Assembly: GCA_030248215.1 (NCBI GenBank)
Contig: JASANG010003031.1
Location: 1 to 64,000, forward strand
Reading direction: 5' to 3'
Origin: Enoplolaimus lenunculus
Lineage: Eukaryota > Nematoda > Enoplea > Enoplida > Thoracostomopsidae
Length of the DNA: 64,000 bases
This document shows, piece after piece, positions 54,838-64,000 of the stretch (positions within the stretch are counted from its first letter, which is position 1; the number at the start of each line of letters is the position of its first letter). Below the pieces are notes generated by a model. It was not told the DNA's origin. It saw only the letters and a list, made by a program, of their open reading frames with translations, and made no database searches. Both the position numbers and the translations under genes were made by a program.

Positions 54838-55312
54838 CTGTTCAAAGCAGTTACAATATAATTTAAATTACAAATTACAGAACTATGTAACATACGCTCA
54901 AACTGCAGAAAAAGAACCCCAACATATTGCTTGTGAACAGAATGAAACCGGACGAAGTATCGAAACCGCGAACCGAAAAAATACCATACCCAAAGCCTGA
55001 ACTGGAAAGCGTGAATCACCTACACGCATCAGTGTTTTGACCGATGTACAGCATCAGCATGAGGTTTATTTTGCCTCCATGCATCCGCATGTCACAGCGG
55101 TCTTCAACAATTGTTACACTATCAGTACTTCAATAACAATATTAATATTAATTGCCAAACAAATTGCTGTCAACTCCAACACTGACACTTCTATCACAAA
55201 GCTTCATAGTGTAAATCCAATCCTGTTACTCGCAGTGCTTTCAGGAGCAGTAGCCTTTGTTTACCATTACTCTAATGGCGTAAGAACAAACATGTCTCAC
55301 ATGCATACATAT

Positions 55313-55651
55313 CAGGAAGGCAACAAAGGTTCGTATTCGGATTCTGCAAAAATTTGAGGTTCGGATTGGGATTCGGATTCGGTTGTAGAAAAGCCGAATC
55401 CAAAAGCCGAATCCAACAAAGTTCGGCAATATGTTTTTTATTTTTAAGCAATAAAATTTTTAAATACCTTGCTATAAAAATCAGTATTTTTTTATTTCAG
55501 GTGAGAAATCTCAGAAATATATCAACGTATTAAAAGTTATACGGCTGGCGTTGCGTTGATATTCTGAAACAAATTATAGATATATCTGAAATTTGCAACA
55601 TGCAGGATTCAGATTCGGATTCGGTCAAATCGTGGCTTTGGTGCCACCCTG
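55313..55651. mobile_element. hAT-like MITE (family 3), copy 1, with perfect 8-bp target duplication
   Basis: ATACATAT flanks both sides (55305-55312 and 55652-55659). The ends are CAGGAAGGCAACAAAGG and, inverted, CAGGGTGGCACCAAAGCC. The interior has repeated GATTCGG/CCGAATCC words near each end and an AT-rich middle shared with 61600-61970. Confidence 0.82.
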
Positions 55652-55989
55652 ATACATATGTCATCTAAAACACAAAAATTGAGGATTAATTATTAAAATA
55701 TGCAGTGTAAAACACATTTCAATATTCTCAAATCATATGTGAACCATAGGCGATGGAAGTGGGGGGTAGAGGGGCATTTGTCCATTTAGGTATTGTCCAG
55801 AGCTAACAATATCAAACTGTCGAATACCTTTTCCACCAACAGCCCAACTCGCTATAAATTTCTAAGTTTTAGACTTACAGTAAAATACATAATGTATATT
55901 ATTATCAGTAAATCACTCGACCATTTAATGTACTATTGTTCCCCAAATATTAATTTGCTTTCGGCGCCGCTGATGTGAACCGTACTGTA

Positions 55990-56401
55990 TATGGATGTGC
56001 CGATTAATTGACATCCGCGTCGGTAATAATTGGCACTTTTCGTCAGTATCGGCACAGGCATCAGCATTGCAAAAACGGCAAAAATCTTGCCGACTCTTTG
56101 ATGATACTTTTTACACATAACAGTAAGTTGGAAAACTATCAACTTCATTTCTGGGCGCATATTAGTGTGTTTGGTTAGGAAATCTGTTCTCTCTTGCGTT
56201 TGCGTTTGCGTTTGAAAAAAATAATTTGAAATGAACCGTTCTTATAAAAATATAATCTTTTTATGATGGTTAGGGTTTAAGTCTTCATATAATGATGCAA
56301 TGTAGTATCCTGTCTGTTTATTAAGCATGGTGTACTAAAGTTGGTATCGGCATCAGAATCGGTTCGGCTTAGGCAAAATTTTTGGTACCGGCACATCCCT
56401 A
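55990..56401. mobile_element. TAGGGATGTG hAT-like element
   Basis: The inverted ends are TATGGATGTGCCGATTAAT and TAGGGATGTGCCGGTACC. The flanks GTACTGTA (55982-55989) and GTACTGGA (56402-56409) match in seven of eight bases, as a hAT target duplication would after some decay. A partial sister is at 47834. Confidence 0.65.
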
Positions 56402-57679
56402 GTACTGGATAAAAAACTATGGCAAGCTACATTTCTTATACATCCTTGAAAGAGCCAAGCATTCTCACGTAAAATAAAATTCCTCAAACAAGTGCATAGT
56501 GAAGCTGAGCATCAAGCTCAAAAGTAACGAAAGAATTATCATTTAGATTTATTAGTAACCACTAGCTAAATCTTTTAATTCCAATAATTAGCGACGACAG
56601 CCCGAAATATAGGAACAACAAACTTGGAGTGTGATATTTATATTAAAATTTCGGAACGTTGGTAAATCAACGGACAAAGTAGTAGTTCGCTATTTAATAG
56701 TATTATTTATTGTTGTGTGGAGATATGTTCATGGCATGCGTGACGTTGGGACGCACACAAGGCGTTTCACAAAACGCCGAAGTCTTGAACTGTATGACGA
56801 AGCAAACAAATTGCATTTCGGACTAATTTTATTTTGAGAAGTGTAACTGTAGTATGAAGCATGTACCTAAGCCTATCTTTACAGCTATTGAATTTAAGCA
56901 TAAAGCAGAAAATAAAGCTCATTATTCACTTTCACTTTATTATAGTCCCATTGAAAAATGTTTCGCCGTGTAAATGTAACATATACTGAATTGCAAGCGC
57001 GGATTAGAATTTGCTCGATGCGCGGTATGTTTAGTTTGGAAACCAAATTGATTTCTAGAGTGCCAATTTCTAAACGCACACTATTCATTCTCGAAAACAT
57101 AAGTGTTATGAATATTTTGTAAAACTACTTTTATATCCCAAAGTAGTATGTCTGATAATTTTCACTATCGGTTTTAAATAACAATACATGGGTTAAAAAT
57201 CTACCAAATATTTCTCGTCTGGACAGAAAATGTGTGACAGCACCACTAGACACCAGCTTCTTGTATAAAACAAGTATAAAAAGGCTCAAAGCAATTTTTT
57301 GAGAAGCCCGAATTTCTCTGTATTCTTTTTTACAAACTACAGTGTGGTAGTAAAAAAAGTATCTAAATACGGCATGCCTTGTTACAGTCTGACCATGCTG
57401 CTTAAAATCGAATTCACCGTCAACAATGAACCACAGATCATTAAACAACGTACAGCGTTCAGGTTTCTGCTATCTATTTCGAGAATTCAGTAAAAAAAGT
57501 GTCCTAAGGACACCATGAAAAATTTGAGGACAATAACCAAGCTAGATCACATTCGAGAAGTGCGTATATGTTTTAGCATATAAAAATGTGCCAGAAGATC
57601 TCGTTTATCAACATTCACCACTCACCAGTTGGTTGATAAATCCTATAGCTTTCGAACCTGTACATGGTAAGGCTCAAAA

Positions 57680-57687
57680 TTTGGCGC
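57680..57687 (+). promoter_or_regulatory. E2F consensus site upstream of the E2F gene
   Basis: TTTGGCGC, an exact match to the TTTSGCGC E2F site, about 250 bases before the E2F start codon. E2F genes in animals are often self-regulated, but a single 8-base match is weak evidence. Confidence 0.3.
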
Positions 57688-57903
57688 TTTTTTCGTTTTT
57701 GATTTGTTCTATTAATGTACAAATTTTGAGATTTGCAGCGCCTGGTTTGTTTCTCGAGGGCTTATTAAACAGACAGCCACTCTTCAAATCACCCCAGGTA
57801 ACACTATGGTAATTTCGAAAAAGTCCCTCACTCAAAATTGGGCTAGCGAAATGCCAGGTATTGGTGATAGGGCTAGACGCATTTGAGAATCTAGGTTTTG
57901 AGT

Positions 57904-57917
57904 GTTTGTTTTTTTAG
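57904..57917 (+). promoter_or_regulatory. Splice-acceptor-like tract just 5' of the E2F start codon
   Basis: gtttgttttttt followed by ag, with the ATG only 18 bases downstream. It would serve a 5' UTR intron or spliced-leader trans-splicing. Both are inferences. Confidence 0.4.
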
Positions 57918-57935
57918 ATGACTACATACTAAAAC

Positions 57936-58157
57936 ATGAACTCGTCTTACAACAAGTTATCCGAATTGTGTTTGTCTGGTGAGAGCGCAACAGGGGTACC
58001 TTCTGGTAGCGAAGTATCTTTTGAAGAAGTGGAGCCTGGTGTATACGAGATTTCTCATGCCAACATCATTCGAGCAGACAAAAGTTTGGGTCTGCTCACT
58101 CAGGGATTCCTCGGTCTTTTACAAAAAGCAAAGGATGGGGTTGTTGATTTGAATGAA
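57936..58157 (+). CDS. E2F4/5: E2F exon 1, start of DNA-binding domain
   Basis: 74 codons from [10 protein letters not shown] to KDGVVDLNE, donor GAA|GTAATC, phase 0. Confidence 0.88.
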
Positions 58158-61100
58158 GTAATCTTAAATTGATGTATAAATGTCAGGTTATAATTTGTTT
58201 GTGGTTTCGAAATTAGTAACGTGGTAGCAAATGAGAAATCTGCGATAAAGTTTAACACCGAAGGATAGCTACATTTTCCTTTGGCGGTGATAAACGTCTC
58301 AGCTGCGGTTGGATATATTAAATTTAAAATCTCAATTAAAGTTATTTTATCTTCGTTATAAAATACTATTTACATATTTAATTTTAGGCTGCTGAGAAAC
58401 TACATGTTAGACAAAAACGACGAATTTATGATATCACTAATGTGCTCGAAGGCATTGGATTGATTAATAAGAAAACGAAAAATAGCATACAATGGATGTA
58501 GGTTATCTACTTTGATAAAACAGCTGGCATTTTGCTTGCGAGGGTCTCGGAGCATCTCTGCCCACTCGGCAAATGCCCTCTGGTTTGAAGTCATATATAC
58601 TGAGTGCTAGCAATTTACATCGTTTTACAATCAACGAGAAAATTGCTAGCAAAACACATCTGGCGCTACAATTTACCGTTGTTGAGCACAGCGGCGAAAC
58701 GTTATATATTTTGTGCTCGGGGGTCGAAAGGTCGATGTCCGTCCGTCCGTCCGAAAAAAATCAGGAACCGCTGAACCGGTTTTGAAAAAGTTTTTTTGTT
58801 TGAAAGCCTGTCATCCTGGGGTGCTAACCTCGCATTGGTGTTTTAAAATTTTAAACCGTTTATTAGCTGCAGGCTAATTTGCATAATCGGTTTAGCCTAA
58901 ATTGGGACTTTTTAAGATATTTCACTAATTATTATGGTTCAGCAATAAATGGTTTTGGGTGCGAGGAATCTGAATAAATTGTGTGCAAACCTCCAAAACC
59001 GACAAATGAATAGTAAGCTAATAACTAATTTGTATATTAGCTTGATTTCTTAAGTGTGGTCGAGCTTCTCTCAATACATGTAGTCCCACTACGACTAGTA
59101 TTTAAACTAGCTCCTATATGTAAAGATTCTGTTAGGCGCTCCGTTATTTCTACAGCGCTGTTCCTGACAAACGCGCCGCAAAACTTATTTTATGCAGTCA
59201 ATATGTGATCTGAGGTGTACAGGTTTCAGTCATGAATGTGAATCATCCAATTAGATTGCGCTTCCTGTACCAATCAGTTCAGTGCAGCATTTGGTTCATT
59301 ACTCAAACTATAATATAACATATATTCATAGCAGCCACTCAAGTCTCAAGTATATTTCTAAAGTAATAAACTTTACCACAGAATGGAAAATGTGTGGTAT
59401 AAGTTAAAGGGGTGTGAGTAACCGCCCAGAACCTATTTAGTGAAGATGGATATTTCTGAAGATGGAAATAAATATCAGCCTAAATCGTCTTATTCGGGTC
59501 ACTACAGTATTGCAACAATTGCACTAGTGAAAATTGTAAAACACTAAATCGGACGTTAGTCGAAAATAAACGTAAAAAATTCATGTCAGAGAACCATTTG
59601 AATACATTGTACGTACATAGATATAAATATAAACAAAGGCTTGACAAATGCTGCATGCATATATCATCCCTATGTCTCATTATGAGAGTGGTTAAAATAT
59701 ATATTCTCCCTGTGCTATTTGATTCGTTAGTTTCAATTTAACATCGTTAAATCCTGTTTCTGTGCAGGCATACATTGTTTTAGTGCAATATACACTTCAA
59801 AATTGTAAAACTCGTGTATAAAAAGTATCTATAGCTATTGTAACAGTAACAATGAGGTGTACGTTAACCTAAGTTAATTACATGCGTATGCAAATCAAGA
59901 GGTCACGAAAAGTATGTATAGCAACCAGGAATAGGAGTCTCGGTGTTTGGCAGGTCTCGGTGTCGCTTTTTTGAGCCTCGGCGGTTTGGAATCGAGACCA
60001 GAAGTCGTGGATTCAGTAACTGTATGAATATATTTTTAAGTAAGTGATGACTGAAAATAAAGTTCTTTGTGAAATTATGAAATTTTATGGCTACGCAATG
60101 ATTTCAAACAGATATTCTGAAAAAACACATAATAAAGCTATGAAAAACACAAAACACTATAAAAACGCAAAAACTGTGAAAAATGCGTTAAAAATAATTT
60201 ACTTTGAAAATTTAAATTTTTTTCGATAATGACCAAAAATTGGCCGAGACCGAGACTATTCTTGGCCAGTGTCTGTAATCGTGTCTCGGTCTCTGTTTTA
60301 ACAGAGACCGTCCGTCCCTGATAACAACGTTGTCGTTGAAAGGTTTCAATTAATAATCTATTAGCATTTACAGCGGGTGGGATTTGGAGACAGAAACCAT
60401 AAAAGATCGACCACATGTTATTGAAAAGTTGACTGATTTGAAAAAAGAAATCAGTATTTTGGACAAAGAGGAAAATATGCTCGATGCGCATATTACTTGG
60501 ATTAGACAGGTAACGGTGAATAGTAGCGAGCTTTATATTGGAGTTGTAAAACTAAAATGTACTAAGAAATCGTGTAAATTGTGTTAATGACTTATTGATG
60601 TGTTTTCTACGTTATACATGCAGTTAGAACCAGAACTAATTTTGGAACAATGTTGTAATTGGAAGCGGGTTTTCATTGGCACCCTGAAGTAAATGTATCT
60701 TTTAATCATTCTTTGTTATAGAGTGTTCGAAATACCGTTGACGAACCTTCACATCGACACTATGCATATACCAGTCAGGAAGATGTGACGAAATGTTTTC
60801 CAAATTCCAGTGTTCTTGCAGTCAAGGCTCCTAAAGATAGCGTTCTTGAAGTTCCATCCCCCACGAAAGTGAGGTTTCTTAATTTTGGCAGACGTCAATG
60901 CTTTGCTTTTTCGTTATACACACGGTGTATTTCACAGCACAATACAACTGTTTTATAACAATGAAAGCTGTTATGACTAGTTAAAGACAGTAAGAACGAA
61001 TGGAACTCTCAAAAGTGTAACGTAATTATTTTCATTTTGTTAAGTTTTTTAGCTATAACAACTGAATTAACATGAGCTGCTCTGCGCACACATATGGTTA

Positions 61101-63843
61101 AATATCTAGTGTACTGATATTTTCTACTTTTGCTTATCAAGGGTATAGAGTCGTTATTTATAGAAGACTGGTGAATTTGGCCTCAAATATAGTTTTCGTC
61201 TCAAAAGCTTGAGTGGCCCTATTGGCGTTCTTATGCTAAATGGACAAAACGATGCAGGCGAAAAAACGGTGTGTTTTGTACCTCATTCATTCACATGTAT
61301 AAGTTTTTGCAATGAGAAATCGCAGCTACAGTTTTTTCTAAAATCCAATCATAGAATTTGAAAGCTGCAGTAGGTAAGAGCTGCAAGTTTCCATTTCAAA
61401 AACATACAAGTGCTAGTTGCAATTGCAAAGTTTAGATGCAAAAAGTGCATGAAAACTTCAGCTGCCCGTACGAATGGAGCTTTAAACTTATTATAAATTT
61501 GAGTTGAATTGTATTTAAATAAGTGTTTTAACTGTGAGTCAAAACAAGTAGCAAGAAGGCAAGCATTCAAATTTGAACTCGTTAAAGCATTATGGTGAAC
61601 AGTGTGCAACAAAGTTTCGGATTCCGATTCGGCAAAAATTTGAGGATCGGGTTTGGATTCGATTGAGGAAAAGCCGAATACAAAACCGAATCCAATAAAC
61701 TTCGCAGTATGTTTTTCATTTTTAAGCAATAAAATTTTTAAATACCTTGCTGTAAAAATCAATATTTTTTATTTCATGTGAGAAATCTCAGAACTGACGT
61801 CGGGACGAAATATATTAACGTATTAAAAGTTATACGGCTGGCATTGCGTTGATATTCTGAAACAAATTATAGATATATCTGAAATATGCAACATGCAGGA
61901 TTCGGTTTCGGATTCGGCAAATTAGCACTGGATTCGGATTCGGTCAAATCGTGGATTGGGTGCCATCCTGATGGTGAATGATGCCATTATGCTAAATTAA
62001 TAAAACTAAACCACATGATGTAACAAGAATTCCGATTCCGATTAGAATTACTGTTCAAACCCAGTTCTGATTCCAATTGCAGGTAAATCGGAATCGGAAT
62101 TATGTTTTTATATTGTCTACCTTGTACATTTCTTGTATTGGAAGTTATCATAGAAGCACGAATAACATGCAGTTTGAAACAGATATTGATTTAGCAAATA
62201 ACATTATAACAAGACTCGATATGCAAAAAGTGTGCACTCTGAAACTTATGTTGTTTTAGATTTCTTCAAACTCTGGATCGGCTCAATTAGATAAAGACGA
62301 CAATAGTAATAATGCTCAAGCGGTATCAAATGCTATTGAAGTTGATAACGTGTGTGATTCGCAGTCTTCTGAAGGTAAAAAATCATCTATATCTTCACAT
62401 TTGCTCATATGTATCGTGTTCTGAAGCTAACGTCACTTTGAAATCTAACACAGCTTATCAATGTTTTAACATGGTTATAAGAAATATTTCATTTTGTTTT
62501 TTGCCGTGTTTGAACTCGATATTCTAAAACATAAAAAAACTGAATCGATAGTTTGTAGTTGATGTGGTGCAATTTATTTGGTATGAAGGTTTGCTGTGCT
62601 CTTCGAAATGATGTTCAAAAAACTTTCATGGTGACGGTGGGAACTGAAAGCAGTCGTTTGTTTATTTGTTTGCTTGTTTGTTTATCTCAAATATTCAGGT
62701 ACGTATATACTTTTAAGCAACGGTTATTCTATCTGACTGTGATCCGAGCAAGCCAAGCCAAGGGGAACATGGAGATGATCACAATGAGTATCTTGGGTTA
62801 TCTCCCAGTAAACGTCATGCAAAAGAAGGTATTTTTACTTTAACGCCCATTTGGCGTGCAAGTTTAGTGAGTTTCTACAGAGAGAAATTGCCGCTCCAAG
62901 TTTTGTTCGAAAACCTATTAAATTCTTGGTGCAAAAACTTGCACATGTAAGTTGCAGCTGCAAGTTCTAGATGCAAGAATTTGCGCTTGCAAATTGCAAC
63001 TGCGAGTTCATGCTATAAAACAGAAGAAACTCGAAGGTTTACGTTTATGTTTGGGCATACGTGTAGGGCGAGGCTTAGTGAGCAGGCCTTTATAGCTAAC
63101 ATGGGTTTTAACAAAATAGCACAATACTGTTTTTAAGAGTAATATGACATTGTGGTTATCAGTGGTACACTGGCAACCAACGTTAAGTAACGTAATAACG
63201 TACTCTACTTTAATTCTGTAAAAAATTATTGACCGTTGATATTCATCTTTCCAATAGCTATTGGTATGAGTTCGTGCAATAATTTGTTAGTAAAGATGGT
63301 TTTATCTCTTTCCACATTTTAGGAGACGTCTCGCCAAATACACAACGGTCTGGTATTCTTCTTAAAGAAGGGATTAATCCGATGCTTCCTTTGCCTGAGA
63401 AAACTATCTCAGGTTTGCTTTTCATTTGTGTTTGTTTGTTTGTTTGCTTGCTTGTTTTTGTAGTTTTTTGATCAATCGATGAAACGCCACTAGAAAATTT
63501 AAAATACTATTTTTCTGTATTCTCGCGTGTTAAATGTTAAAACGTTGAGAAACATAGAATATTGTGCGTATTTTGTATTCAAGGGTGTAGTGTTGGGCGG
63601 GATTAAACTGGCCTGGTTCGGGTCTTTGTTTATGGGTCTTAGACATTCCTTCAATTAGATAACACAGGAAACACCTGCTTCGAAATTATTGTAGGGTGCA
63701 CCCTCTTTCCAAATCCTGCTTACGCCCATATCTGTATTCTCGCTTATTTATCGTTACAGAAGAATCATCCCAAGGAAGCCAACTTGTGTTGCCATCGCTA
63801 AAGCGACAGCCGTCGTCATTTACGGTTCCTGTCAGTATTGAAT
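57936..63843 (+). CDS. E2F4/5: E2F4/5-type transcription factor (gene span, nine exons, runs off the window)
   Basis: Cell-cycle transcription factor that binds TTTSGCGC sites as a dimer with DP and usually represses in complex with a pocket protein. Exons: 57936-58157, 58388-58497, 60374-60509, 60722-60868, 61164-61268, 62260-62374, 62718-62828, 63323-63412, 63760-63843, about 373 codons. The winged-helix DNA-binding domain is [17 protein letters not shown] to [19 protein letters not shown], including the RRxYD contact. A coiled-coil dimer region ([19 protein letters not shown]) follows, then the marked box ([32 protein letters not shown]). Exons 6 to 9 are a divergent Ser-rich linker. No cyclin-A-binding N-terminus precedes the DNA-binding domain, which fits E2F4/5 rather than E2F1-3. 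The pocket-binding C-terminus lies beyond the window. All introns are GT-AG with agreeing phases. Confidence 0.93.
58388..58497 (+). CDS. E2F4/5: E2F exon 2, recognition helix
   Basis: Acceptor aattttag, then [20 protein letters not shown] to NSIQW, donor AT|GTAGGT, phase 2. Confidence 0.93.
58498..60373. other. E2F intron 2
   Basis: The intron holds a (TCCG)n patch near 58739-58753, which sits in a GC-richer block that may be an old repeat, and the CAGGGATGGG element at 59926-60320. No exon is seen. Confidence 0.5.
59926..60320. repeat. CAGGGATGGG element, copy 2, reversed
   Basis: Ends CAGGAATAGGAGTCTCGG and, inverted, CAGGGACGGACGGTCTC. The GAGACC words and the AT-rich middle match 53526-53815 in the opposite orientation. 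It lies in E2F intron 2. Confidence 0.6.
60374..60509 (+). CDS. E2F4/5: E2F exon 3, coiled-coil dimer region
   Basis: Acceptor atttacag, then [19 protein letters not shown] to HITWIRQ, donor CAG|GTAACG, phase 0. Confidence 0.88.
60722..60868 (+). CDS. E2F4/5: E2F exon 4, marked box first half
   Basis: Acceptor tgttatag, then [21 protein letters not shown] to VLEVPSPTK, donor AAA|GTGAGG, phase 0. Confidence 0.92.
61164..61268 (+). CDS. E2F4/5: E2F exon 5, marked box second half
   Basis: Acceptor tatttatag, then [20 protein letters not shown] to DAGEKT, donor ACG|GTGTGT, phase 0. Matches human E2F4 KYQIHLKSVSGPIEVLL. Confidence 0.85.
61600..61970. mobile_element. hAT-like MITE (family 3), copy 2, with perfect 8-bp target duplication
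   Basis: ATGGTGAA flanks both sides (61592-61599 and 61971-61978). Ends CAGTGTGCAACAAAG and, inverted, CAGGATGGCACCCAATCC. The AT-rich interior is nearly identical to 55313-55651. It lies in E2F intron 5. Confidence 0.82.
62260..62374 (+). CDS. E2F4/5: E2F exon 6, Ser/Asn-rich linker
   Basis: Acceptor ttgttttag, then [18 protein letters not shown] to DSQSSE, phase-1 donor G|GTAAAA. Assigned by phase and position. Confidence 0.65.
62718..62828 (+). CDS. E2F4/5: E2F exon 7, linker
   Basis: Acceptor acttttaag, then [20 protein letters not shown] to KRHAKE, phase-1 donor G|GTATTT. Symmetric exon. Confidence 0.6.
63323..63412 (+). CDS. E2F4/5: E2F exon 8, linker
   Basis: Acceptor tccacattttag, then [18 protein letters not shown] to PEKTIS, phase-1 donor G|GTTTGC. 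Symmetric exon. Confidence 0.6.
63760..63843 (+). CDS. E2F4/5: E2F exon 9, linker, last in the window
   Basis: Acceptor ttatcgttacag, then [18 protein letters not shown] to VPVSIE, phase-1 donor T|GTAAGT. The pocket-binding end must follow outside the window. Confidence 0.6.
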
Positions 63844-64000
63844 GTAAGTTTGTTTTTCTTTATGTTTGATTGGCTGAAATTATTTGTAAGCTTCGGTATC
63901 TCGACTGATTTAGTATGTAGTTGAATTTAGTAGTATAAATTGTTACTGCAACAAACTTCAAAACGTACTTAGCGTTTTACATATTTCACTACCTTACTTG

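Larger units (their letters stand above)
54838..57935. other. Head-to-head spacer between endophilin-B and E2F
   Basis: About 3.1 kb holding both promoters. It contains a hAT-like MITE at 55313-55651, a TAGGGATGTG element at 55990-56401 and a fragment of the CCGTATTCTC family at 57845-57890. No further coding exon is supported. Confidence 0.5.

Noticed and set aside
55037-55357. 106-codon plus-strand frame with hydrophobic runs
   Set aside because: It starts with a non-ATG codon and its end runs into the hAT-like MITE at 55313.

Overview
The window is nuclear DNA of an invertebrate animal: intron-bearing genes with GT-AG borders, AT-rich spacers and a dense load of small inverted-repeat transposons. 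The conserved genes (endophilin-B, E2F4/5, a pancreatic-type lipase) do not fix the phylum. Compact genes, acceptor-like motifs just 5' of some start codons (as where spliced leaders are used) and the mix of elements would suit an ascidian tunicate; that is a guess, not a proof.

Region 1 (1-14865) is four partial copies of one Ty3/Gypsy retrotransposon in two inverted pairs (A+/B-, C+/D-). B and D are clean, nearly identical and look young; their Gag carries a 2A-like motif near its N-terminus. A and C are noisy mirror images. The C-poor tract 6540-7480 reads as a degraded reverse complement of sequence beyond the 5' end of D (14866 onward). The simplest explanation is fold-back sequencing or assembly chimeras, so this end of the window should be treated with caution.

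Region 2 (17142-25494, + strand) is an unnamed five-exon gene for a predicted secreted protein of about 1210 residues: signal peptide, one Cys-rich unit, a double Cys-rich exon, a 960-residue Ser/Thr-rich mucin-like exon, and a C-terminal Cys-rich unit. All four introns are phase 1, so each internal exon is a symmetric module. The six-Cys unit matches no family I recognise and is the best candidate for something undescribed.

Region 3 (26853-36064, - strand) holds an intronless secreted lipase with a full catalytic triad and two tandem paralogous two-exon genes for small secreted, fibronectin-III-like proteins with a hydrophobic C-terminus (possible GPI anchor).

Region 4 (37-45 kb) has no gene I can support. 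Region 5 (45261-54837, - strand) contains seven exons of an endophilin-B (SH3GLB1-like) gene covering the complete N-BAR domain; the SH3 exon was not found. Region 6 (57936 to the end, + strand) contains nine exons of an E2F4/5-type transcription factor that runs off the window. Endophilin-B and E2F are head to head across about 3.1 kb.

Introns and spacers hold at least seven families of non-autonomous elements: hAT-like (three copies with perfect 8-bp target duplications), a TTAA-flanked piggyBac-like element with tRNA-like A and B boxes, a TA-flanked fold-back family in four copies, and others. Several insertions are nested, which orders them in time.
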